Shown here: positions 54,940 through 64,000 of the stretch, in pieces
Position numbering within the stretch: the stretch's first letter is position 1
Layout of the letters: the number at the start of each line of letters is the position of its first letter
Source: Gracilaria gracilis
Taxonomy: Eukaryota; Rhodophyta; Florideophyceae; Gracilariales; Gracilariaceae
DNA: 64,000 nucleotides
Direction of reading: 5' to 3'
Assembly: GCA_030374805.1 (NCBI GenBank)
Contig: JARGSG010000076.1
Location: 124,001-188,000, forward strand
Translations under genes and position numbers: made by a program
Notes under the pieces: model-generated
Seen by the model: only the letters and a program-made list of their open reading frames with translations
Database searches by the model: none
What the model was told of the DNA's origin: nothing

Positions 54940-55979
54940 GGAAATCGGGCATAGCTTCGCCCCACCCCTGATGGGCACCTTTTCCCGACCGGATGTCTCA
55001 AATATTACGTTTACGTACGGCACTTCCACTATCGGACATGCACACGTTCGGTGCAGTCTGGCACGAAGCAGCCTCATTCGTTCAACGCACGGAGTTTCAT
55101 GCTGATGCCACTGCGTGCACCTGCTCGGCGCTGATACGTTCAGTTTGTGGTTTTTCTGCTGCCACGGTTACGCCGTTTCGTTCCTCTGTACTGAAAATTT
55201 GGCCATGACTTCGCCCCGCCCTTGGTGGGCAAATTTTCCGAAACCGACACCGTAGGCCCGAATGACCTCAGCGTACACCGAATGGATCACTACTAAACCT
55301 TTGGCGGACTTTCAGGGCTCAACCGAATCCGATCGAGCCGTAGAGTGCGTCACAGTGCTCCAATCGGACGTTTATGGCGTCGAATCGTATCGGACTACGC
55401 TGACGCCGCGACCACGGGCGTTCCTGAAGGCAGTCGTCGTTAGGCACCACGGCCACTTCGTGCCTTATGTCGTCCGCTCGGATCCCTGTAAGCACCCGCC
55501 ACTCGTACAGTGATCTCTGCCGGCCGCTTGGGAAATTTGGGCATGGCTTCGCCCCGCCGTTTCAGGGCAAAATTTGCAAACGGGCACTGCGGCGTCCTGT
55601 TCACCGTGCGGACTCGGTACGCGCTTGGCACATATTCCTGAACGGGTAGCACCACGCGGACACCACGCTGTCGGCCGAGCTCACAGCTTATAAGCGCCGC
55701 TCCTTACGCTTCGTATGGTGACCGATTGGACTCTTGCGTATCACGTGTCAAGGACATCGACAGCGCTCAAACGGACACTTGCGGTCTGCACAGTTATACT
55801 TCGTCGCGTACTCACCGGGTGACGCGTAATGCGTCTTCGATCCGCCGTTTGCGTACCATTGCGTATCGTTCCGCTCGGTTTGGACTCCACCACACGTACA
55901 CAAGCTCCTTTCGTCGGTCCCGCTCAGGAAATTTTGGCATGGCTTCGCCCCGCCCTTTCCGGGCAAATTTTCCGAACGG
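54940..55979. repeat. Four dispersed copies of a ~54-bp GC-rich repeat
   Basis: Copies lie at about 54940-54991, 55192-55245, 55530-55583 and 55926-55979, all in the same orientation. The core is GGCATGGCTTCGCCCCGCCC followed by GGGCAAATTTTCCG; outer AAATTT blocks and inner GGGC/GCCC blocks can pair, so each copy can fold into a hairpin. Confidence 0.85.
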
Positions 55980-56077
55980 ATGCTATGGCGCTCTCTCAAC
56001 CATACGGACATAGGCGTAGCGAGTTGGCGACGCTACGTGGCGCTCCAAGGGCGGAGCGCAAGTGTAGGACGGGGATC

Positions 56078-56617
56078 TGTAGTATAGTGGGCCCGGGTTG
56101 GTGCAGAGTGTGTCTGATCAGCCGTTCACGTACGAAGGGGTAGTGCACGATGGGCTGGTGCAGTGGCACCGCCACGTGTACGATCTGGTGACCAAGTGCC
56201 GGACGGGTTGGCAAAGCGTACAAGTTGGTCACGTATACGGACGTGGTAGTTACAGTGCAAATTAGACCAATCGTACAGTAGTTAGTAATGGGGCCCAGGC
56301 CCGATATTAAGTTGTAGCTCGGATCTACCGAGGCCCCAATCGTAAACGACAAGCATCTTCTGCCGAACGTCTTTCTCGCCAGCTTGCGCTAACGATAGAC
56401 CGCACGGTATATTCTACTCAGGTTTCTCAGACCGTTCGTACCCTTTTGCGCGCCCCTGTACGCGCTTGGTGATACCGACCGTCCACTCTTCCTTCGACCG
56501 CCCGGTGCTTCCGCCCTCCCTCTCCGCTCGGACTCATTACAGTCACACGACTGTACGCCGCCGCCGCTCCCGTCTCAAGACCGCTTCGGACTCTTTGCTT
56601 TATTGTGTTATACCACA
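56078..56617 (+). repeat. 3' LTR of B
   Basis: 540 bp, starting TGTAGTATAGTGGG and ending TTATACCACA. Outside one length difference it is almost identical to 46900-47353. Confidence 0.93.
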
Positions 56618-56622
56618 ACCGT

Positions 56623-58730
56623 CAAGGACGTGTATCCCATTCCGAGGATGGACGAATGTATCGATTCGCTAGGAAACGCAAAGGTGTTCACGACCCTCGA
56701 TGCGAACTGGGGATATTAGCAAGTTCCAGTAAGGGCAGAGGATCGTTATAAAACGGCGTTTGTATGTCATAAAGGACTATACCGATTCAACCAGATGCCC
56801 TTTGGGCTCACGAACACCCCCTCCATTTTCCAAAGAGCAGTGGATATTTTGCTCGCCCACTTAAAGTGGAAGACGTGCCTGGTATACCCGGATGACATCA
56901 TTGTGTTCTCCAGTAACCTGGACGAGCACTTGACCCACGTTCGGGAAGTGATGCGAGTCCTATGAGAGGCAGGCATCACACTGAAGTTGAAGAAATGCGA
57001 GTTCTTTACTGATACCGTGAAATATCTCGGCCACATAATCCGTCCGGGACGGCTATCGATTGACGCTGTACGTGTGCTGTCCCTCAGGGAGGCCAGACAC
57101 CCACGGACTCAAACGGAACTCCGATCTTTCCTCGGCCTTTGCAATGTCTACCGTCGTTTTATCCCGCACTTCGCGGATATAGCAGCTCCATTGAATGAAC
57201 TCTTGGGGAAGAGACAGGCAGTGAAACTGGAACCATTCGATGACTGTAAGGCAACGACATTCTCATCGCTCATTGATGCAGTAACGTCGCCGCCAATTCT
57301 TTCCTTGCCGAAACTCGGATTGCCGTATGCCATCGATACGGATGCCAGCAATTTCCAGATCGGCTGTGCTCTGTTCCAGACCACGGAGAGTGGCGAACGA
57401 CTTCCAATTGGTTTTTGGTCTCGAAGCCTTAACGTGCATGAAAGGAATTACTCGGTACCCGAGAAAGAATGCTTGGCAGTAGTCTGGGCTCTCCAGACGC
57501 TGCGACCGTATCTCATGGGAAGACATTTCACCGTCCATATTGACCATTCAGCCCTGCGATAGCTTCTCTCCATTGCGGAGCCTTCCGACCGCCTGATGCG
57601 GTGGAGACTAAGATTATCAGAGTTCGACTTCGACCTGCACTACAAGAAGGGAATCCTGAACACTCAGGCTGATGCACTTTCCGGCTTGCCGACCGCGGCC
57701 GAAGCTGAGCCAATCAATGATCTGGGAATACCCTGTTTCCTCATGGAGGACGACGAGGACAAAGATTCAGAATGTTGGGACATCTATGACGCTGTCTTAG
57801 CCGTTTCAGATACGGAGCCAGTGCCTGGATCATTCGTGCCGATAACACCGGAAAAATTGATCCGGGAACAGTATACGGACCCGTTCTGCAGTAGGGTTCG
57901 TGCCCGTCTGAACTGTGGAGCTCAACTGCCCTTTGTCATGAACGACCAAGGATTCTTGGTTCGAACGGTTACTGACCGACCACAGATTGTGGTACCTCAC
58001 TCGCTTCAATCTCGAGTCTTGCATCTGTCGCATTACGCGAAGTTGTCGACCCACCCTGGTGGAAGGAAGTTGTACTACACCCTCAGGAAGGACTTCTATT
58101 GGCCAGGTATGGCATTTGATGCGCATGCCACTGCTTGTAGATGTTCTAGTTATGCAAAGAACCGCTTCAAACTGCGGAAGTACTCCAAAAAGTTGGTACT
58201 TTTTTCCGCAAGGGCCCCACTTGAGTTCGGGGCGATTGACGTACTCGACGAATTTATCCGGACACGCCGAGGTAATCGGTTTCTACTTGTCATAACCGAC
58301 CGCTTTTCTAAGCTCTTGCGGACGGTCCCTCTAACGACGATCACAGCCAGTGCGGTCGCGCAAGCGTTCGTAACCCACTGGGTGTTTGTTTACGGACCAC
58401 CGATTGATTTACTATCGGATAGTGGGTCGCAATTCGCTTCAAAGTTCTTCCAGGACGTGTGTCGAATACTGGACATCAAGAACTGGTTTACTACGACCTA
58501 CCATCCGCAAAGTAACGGCCAGGTGGAGCGCTTCAATCGCAATATCTACATGCGCTGCGAACTTTCGTCGCCGACCACCCGTCGGAATGGGATCTCTACA
58601 CCGATGCGGTGACTTATGCCTACAATACGCAGGTACATCGCACTACCCAGATCCCTCCGTTCGAACTGGTCTTATCACGTGTTCTACCATCGGTGGCTGT
58701 CGAGCCCTAACCTACGCTGGATAATTTCGT
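56623..58730 (+). CDS. pol: RT, RNase H and integrase of C
   Basis: The RT resumes with P-R-M-D-E-C-I-D-S-L-G and continues through R-F-N-Q-M-P-F-G-L, RNase H (I-D-T-D-A-S-N), and integrase with a zinc domain, L-L-S-D-S-G-S-Q and Q-V-E-R-F-N-R. The parts are in the usual order and of usual size. Several breaks occur. Confidence 0.88.
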
Positions 58731-58775
58731 TCACCCCGTCTACACAGAAACGCCTGGAAACAATGGCTGAAACAA

Positions 58776-60640
58776 ATGATTCCCGTAGTTGGGCTGCAAA
58801 TCGCTAAGACGCAAGCCGCCTACAAGCGGAATTTCGACGCACGAGTGCGAAAGAAGGCCCCACCGATCAAGGAACGTGGCTATCTCTTTCTCCGGAAAGA
58901 ATACTACAATCCAGGAAACGAGAAACGCCACAAGCTTCCACCGATCGCGGACGTCCCCTACACGGTCATCTTTTTCACCGATACTACGGCTGTCCCTAAA
59001 ATCAAGGGTGAGCACGAACGCTTCTCGCGTGATTTCGTTACGCCAGCACCATCGCTGGAACCTCCCGTACACAAAGCTCATCAGGGACCGACAACGTCGG
59101 ATACTACCCCGCCCGGCCTGTCAATTCCACCGCACGCCGCGCGCGGTTTGGCCGACCTTTCTACGGAATCGGAACATAGCCCCAAAGTTGGGCAAGACGC
59201 GTATGTGCACACACGCGTCGTGCCCACTATAGGGATTATCGCTCCGGGCCCCGCCGCTTTCGCTGAGAAGGGGGAGGGAGGCGCTCATTCTAGTTACGCT
59301 GCTGCTCCGCAGTCTACGGCGTTGCAAACGGATAGTGCACCTGCGCGGGACACCGCCGGGGACGGAGTGAGTGAAGCCTTGTCGTCACGGACGGGAAGCG
59401 AACAGAAGTGTGACAGTAAGCGCCCCGCTGACATCCCAATGTCAGGGAATGCGGAGTTATCGTCTTCGTCTTCGCCGCTTCAAGCGGACTGCCTACGTAG
59501 AGATGTTACGCCCAGACGGGATGCGCATACGGAGACACCGGGCCACGACGTTTAAGGCATCGCTGACGCAGTACCGTCACCGACGGAGGACGCGCAGGCC
59601 TGCAACATCAGGGGCGCTATTCAAAGCCCGACGTCCGAGAACACACACGGAGACGCACCGCCACTGGGGAATGGAGACAAGACGAATGTTGCCCCGTCAG
59701 TAGAGAAAACCGATCACTCGGAAGAGACATTGATTGTGAAAGACCGTGCTGTGACGGGAGACCCAAGCTTGGGAAGGGCAATCGACTTGGTCGATAACGG
59801 CGCCGGACCGGCAGAGCACACGGCCATATCAGTACAGGTGGACACCACTCTAGGTGGACAGAAGCCAAGTTAGTTGGACGCGCGCACGGCGCGACACGTG
59901 CCACGCACCGTGGGTGAACCGCCTCCCTTGAAGGGTGACAATGCACATGACAGTGGACGCCGTGGGCACACACATGCCACGGAGGGTGCCACGGAAAGTG
60001 ACGAGCCGTCAAAAAACGGTAGTTCCGTATTTGCGACGGCTCACCACGGCCTCATGACGGTTGAAGCCACACGGACCGCCGTGGGCGTCGAACCGTCGTC
60101 GACGCACGTGACTGAGCACCGCTTGCTAGACCCCAGCACGGAGGATTGTCCCCCGTCGATCGGGACGATCTCGCCGGAACACTGGAAGCTCGCAGTCCAT
60201 ATAGACGGGCCCCCGCAGCAGCTACACAAGCAAGTGGCTTCAGACCCCTCACCGGAAAGTGTAACTCTCGGAGAAGCTCCGTGGGGAGCACGACCGAGAC
60301 CTGGTGTACAAGATGCATTGCCGCTGAAACGGAAGTCGAGGGCAAGCGCCCTCATAAGCCAAGACAGTGGAAGAGCAATCCAACCCTCACCTGAAGACTG
60401 TTCGACCGCCAGGGATGAGGACTCACTGGTCAAGCCGCCAGAGCGGAGTGTCTACAAACGCGAGTTCGTAGTGGACCGTATAGTGAAGCACGGCTAAAAT
60501 TCTACTAGAGAGCTGGTATACCAAGTCCGTTGGTACGGCTAGACCCCTTCGAAGGACACACACGAACCTATCGAGCACCTGTCTTGCTCGAAGGTACTTC
60601 AATATCACCGGAGGACCGGCACGCCGACACCGGACTCGCT
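58776..60640 (+). CDS. pol: Long C-terminal tail and chromodomain of C pol
   Basis: After the integrase an unusually long Ser/Pro/Thr/Glu-rich tail (frames 58776-59555 and 59874-60497) runs to a chromodomain near 60450-60600 (V-V-D-R-I-V-K-H-G, then V-Y-Q-V-R-W-Y-G). In A and B the linker between integrase and chromodomain is far shorter. The tail is poorly conserved in composition and broken. Confidence 0.7.
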
Positions 60641-60949
60641 CGACAAAGCCCAAGTGGGTTAGCACCCACAATAGCTACGCCGCTCACGCGGTACACTTGC
60701 AGCTTCGGCGGACACGCCACGATACAGTGAAACGGGAAAAAAAGACAAAGAAGAAGCCTAAGAAGAGGAAGTCGAAGAACTGGAATTTGCCGCTTCAAGC
60801 GGAATACCTCCCTTAGAAAAGAAGCAGCCGCCCCTCGCGGGGTGCTGCCCCCTGAGGAGTGGGAGGGATGAAGAGAATATGCTAAAAGCCGGTAGCAACC
60901 GGAAACCTTTAATGATAGGGCCAAGATATATTGGTATCTACGGAGTTCG

Positions 60950-62687
60950 ATCACACGCCGGACGGTCCGGAACGGGACCCACGATCTTGGGCGAACCACT
61001 GAGCCGCAAGGCCTTGCAACTGCGCCAAGTCGGTCACCGTATCAGACACGGGCACAGCCATGCCGCGAAGGAAATTGCGGATGAAGATCGCCTGGGGATC
61101 GGTACTCGAACCGGCCCCGCCCGCAGAAGCGAAGGCCAGCCACGCTCCAACTGCGTTGGGCGTATCCTGCACTACCGCATCAGCGGATCCGCCGTCATCT
61201 CCGATGACGTCGATTACTTCGATGTGCTGGTCCGCTCTCTGATCCATAGGGCTTCCTGCCTCATCAAGGCTCTCGGCGTTTTCGTCGTCGATGAAGACGA
61301 ACCCACGAGGATGGCCCTCTGGGATGCTCCGCTCGACCTGACGCCACTCCCGCGCCTCGCCGGCTGTGACTGCCTCCTATTCCCATGAGTAAAAGTATAC
61401 AAAGTCGCCAGCGTTGACGTCGCGTCCAGGAAACCGGTCTGTAACCCGACGCATACCCTCGGAGACCCGACTAGCAGGCACGGAGTCCTACTCGACACCG
61501 TCAATGGCCTTCACCAAAGACACCACTTCCCGCGCGTTGCGGACGGATCCGAGTACATCGGTGAGGTTCAAATTCTGAATGGATCGGCGAATCATCTCCG
61601 ACATAAACCAAAGCCGGTAGTGATCATACACCTCCCAGAGGAGGAACGTCGCAACACGGACAGTTCACTCGGTGGCAAAAATGCTCCAAAGACCGCGCGG
61701 CGGATTCTTCATGTAGTACGACCCGACGTATGTCAGGCATGGGGGGAGTTCCACATGGCACCCTCGAGGGACCTCGACCGCAGGCAAGAACGATGGCAGC
61801 GGAACGTATCGCCCTTGAAGGGAACGCGCCACGATTCGCTCAACCTCCGAGCATTGGTACGGCACCAAGGTCCCGAAGCGGGATCGCCACTTCCTCTCGT
61901 GACGGATGCCTTCGAAGAACTCGCGCCGCGACGACTTGCGGAGGTACCGGAACTCGGCCCGAAGAATCGGACGAGCCTACAGGATGAGATCCTGGTGGGG
62001 CTGGACGACATTCGCATAGCGGTTAATCCCGTCGAAGGCAACCGCCAGTCGATCTCCGTACTCAACCTCGCCTAACGTACGGTAGTAAGCCACGTCGAAC
62101 CCGTAATGGGACGGAACCGGATGCTCGTTCGGAGCCCGGAAATGTCGCGCATACCCTATGCGGGCAATCTCCCGGCCAGCGAATGCCTGGCTCTCGCTTC
62201 TCGTATACCAGAGAAATTCTGGATGGACCGTGATACGGGCGAGCCAGTCCCATGAGCGGGAGACGCTAACGGGAAGCCCTCCGGGGAGATAACCGTCAAC
62301 GGCGTAGGAGTTGATCAACGCTTCATTCCGAACGGCTTTGGCATTGAACCACGGGGTTTGGGCAAACAGGCCGCTATGGCGGTGAGGGTCGCGTACGTGG
62401 AGACTCCCAAGACTGGGCCATCCTCCCGTATTTGTCGCCACGCTGGCATGAAACCAATCCCACACGGGAGCTGGATCAGGAGTCTCTGCCGTCGCAACGG
62501 ACACCGCGTCAGAAGCGGAAGCCCCCGACGATTGGGGCAAGATAACCGACCGGAACCGCGGTCCGGCAGCTGTCATTCGTGCAGTCCCACCCGAGGAAGC
62601 GCCGCGGTTACCGGAGGTGTTGTTGTTATTGGTAGGCATCGCTGTGTCGATGAGAGCCGAAGGTGCCAAGTATGGTACGAGTGCCAA
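60950..62687 (-). CDS. Antisense ORF of family C, broken
   Basis: Frames on the strand opposite to pol, between chromodomain and 3' LTR, correspond in position and in several motifs to the family-A antisense ORF. The first piece (62687 to 61977, 237 residues) starts with an Asn/Ser/Gly-rich leader and continues Trp/Arg/His-rich. Near 61730 P-P-C-L-T-Y-V-G-S-Y parallels P-P-V-L-A-Y-F-G-S-Y of A, followed by a similar Trp-containing helix. Several breaks are present. Function unknown. Confidence 0.6.
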
Positions 62688-62789
62688 GTTGTTGGAGTCC
62701 GAGTTGTCGGCAGGCTCATCGCCGGAGTCCGGATTATATAGCCCTTTGACGGGGAGTGAGAAGCCGAACGAGTCGGAAATTTCAGCCTA

Positions 62790-62802
62790 AGGAGGGAAAG
62801 AT
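62790..62802 (+). other. Polypurine tract of C
   Basis: AAGGAGGGAAAGA lies directly before the 3' LTR. Confidence 0.75.
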
Positions 62803-63651
62803 GTAGAGCAATTGCCCTTGGCAGGGACTGAGGGGGATGCCACTCATATATCCGTTGTTGTTTTCGGCTGAACTTCCTACTATTTTGAAGTCTATTTGCC
62901 TATTTGGCCCGGATTAGGGATCCGCTTATGAAGGGTAGGATTGTCGTGACACGTGTGTGCCCACGCCCGATTACCGGATGCGCCGTTGCAAGAGTGCCAC
63001 GGAGGTAAACGTGGGTAGTGTTGGCCGGCGTGCCGGCTACTTAAATATTTTAGTGATATTTGTCAGCCGTATATAAGTGGCGGCACTTGCCACCACTGTA
63101 CAAGAAGTAACCCTCAACGAGGCTTTGGCTCTAGCTTGAGTCCCGCCTTCGTACGGTCTTCTGCCCCATTCCTGGGAAACACCGCCGCTTATCCGGACAA
63201 ATTATCGACCTCCGTCACTGAGAAGCACCGATCCGTCGTTACGGCTTTTTATTTATCATTCTTTCGTACACTCTTTCTGCTTTTCCGTCTTACGGCTTCG
63301 TTACACTTCGCCCCGTTGTACAGGTTTGCCCCATTTGTCTCGGGATTATTCCCCGCTCTCACGAGCCTGTGCTTTGCAGTGCGGCTCATTTTGCTACCTC
63401 CTATCTCCCCCCTTCTGCTACGGGATACGCCACACCCAGTGGATTCCATTCTGTTGGCACCCCGATCGCCACCCTCAACCTCCGTCTTTAAGTCAGGAAG
63501 AGGCCTCCCGGAAAAACGCCCGCCACGTGTCGGCCTCATCGGAGGGTTCTGCAACTGCTCTGCCTCAGTAGGGAGCAAGGCTGAACACCTTGTGTGCGTA
63601 GCCGCTGGCGTGGATTGTGTTCTTTCTTTCCCTTTCCGGCTTTGCCCCGCA
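62803..63651 (+). repeat. 3' LTR of C
   Basis: 849 bp, TGTAGAGC...GCCCCGCA, followed by the duplicated GTTCG. It has about 50 differences from the 5' LTR, many of them transitions. Confidence 0.92.
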
Positions 63652-63656
63652 GTTCG

Positions 63657-64000
63657 CTGTCTTTTCCGCTCGCGATTGTCCTCGCTAGTTTTCTTCATTT
63701 CTTTATTTTTTTCTTCTGTTCTCTGTCACGCTTCCATCGCTATCTCGCGAGTGCATGATTTTGATTATGCCAGCAGTCACTGCGTTTTTGTCGAGATTCG
63801 TTCAAACCGCCCACCACTATCCGCCGCTCTTGTTTCCTCCCCGCTTTCTTGGTGCGGCCCGCTGTCATTGCTGTGCTCTCTTTCTCGTTGTCGCAGTTAA
63901 TGGCTCTCTTTTACACTCGTGGCCTTTACACACCCGCTGTAGTTGTGCACGCGTCTTTAGAGACTACGTGGTCCTAGCTGCCTCTTGTTACCAGAGATGA
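63657..64000. repeat. Degenerate CGCTGTCGC-type repeat, right flank of C
   Basis: The composition and words (CCGCTCGCGATTG, GCTGTCATTGCTG, GTTGTCGCAG) continue those left of C at 41690-42390, as expected if C inserted into this tract. Confidence 0.55.

Larger units (their letters stand above)
53852..56077. other. Long 3' non-coding region of B
   Basis: There is no convincing antisense frame here, unlike A and C. It holds the module shared with A (54178-54478), four copies of a GC-rich repeat, many CCGnnCGG palindromes, and the purine-rich GTAGGACGGGGATC just before the 3' LTR. Confidence 0.6.
46900..56617 (+). mobile_element. Ty3/gypsy chromodomain element B, nested in C
   Basis: The 9,718-bp element has LTRs of 454 and 540 bp and an exact 5-bp duplication ACCGT (46895-46899 and 56618-56622). 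In the aligned LTR part I count only about two substitutions, so it is very young. Order: LTR, primer site, gag, protease-RT-RNase H-integrase-chromodomain, ~2.2 kb non-coding region, LTR. It has a few breaks only. CCGnnCGG palindromes are spread throughout. Confidence 0.96.
42396..63651 (+). mobile_element. Ty3/gypsy chromodomain element C, interrupted by element B
   Basis: LTRs of about 849 bp at each end and the exact 5-bp duplication GTTCG (42391-42395 and 63652-63656) define the element. Its own length is about 11.5 kb once B (with one ACCGT copy) is left out. Order: LTR, primer site, gag, pol (cut by B in the RT), long tail with chromodomain, antisense ORF region, purine tract, LTR. The LTRs differ at about 50 positions by hand count (near 6%), so it is the oldest of the three complete copies. 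It is broken, with roughly ten breaks. Confidence 0.93.

Noticed and set aside
46900-56617. CCGnnCGG series as a CRISPR-like array
   Set aside because: Spacing is irregular, there is no long direct repeat, and the sites lie within coding sequence of a eukaryotic retroelement.
63136-63900. 254-residue + frame
   Set aside because: It starts in the C 3' LTR and runs into the flanking repeat; the LTR part is duplicated at 42730.

Overview
The window is a eukaryotic, repeat-dominated stretch with no gene that I can confidently assign to the host. Nearly all recognisable coding sequence belongs to mobile elements: at least three families of chromodomain-bearing Ty3/gypsy LTR elements (called A, B and C here), one decayed Ty1/copia element, two Tigger/pogo-type DNA transposons, a PIF/Harbinger-type unit with a divergently transcribed partner gene, a Crypton-like tyrosine recombinase, and two non-autonomous elements with inverted termini. 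Probable introns are very short (about 50-56 nt, GT-AG, one with a TGCTAAC branch point). This mix suits a unicellular or algal eukaryote such as a red alga or stramenopile, but the host cannot be fixed from the window alone.

Layout. 1-3473: a solo family-A LTR beside a fragment of a SANT/Myb-like gene, an AT-rich stretch, and a diverged A-type LTR split by a 1-kb element with inverted ends. 3474-16735: an older A element (A2, + strand) whose LTR was hit by a complete A element (A1, minus strand, 3570-15177, 5-bp duplication TTTTA). 16736-18030: LTR-like signals and a GGTGGCGGC-type minisatellite. 18.1-21.4 kb: broken copia, minus strand. 21.4-42.4 kb: AT-richer ground with DNA transposon relics and long degenerate repeat tracts. 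42396-63651: element C (5-bp duplication GTTCG) interrupted in its pol by element B (46900-56617, duplication ACCGT). 63652-64000: the same degenerate repeat ground that lies left of C, so C landed in that repeat.

Relative ages. By hand count the LTR pairs differ by roughly 6% (C), 3% (A1) and under 1% (B, aligned part), which agrees with the nesting order of B inside C.

Most unusual points. Family A carries a long open frame on the strand opposite to gag-pol, between pol and the 3' LTR, and family C has a broken relative of it in the same place and orientation. A and B share a ~300-bp non-coding module placed in opposite orientations relative to pol. Families A and B are each studded with their own short dispersed motif (CCYTTnnGGT-like in A, CCGnnCGG in B), in coding and non-coding parts alike.
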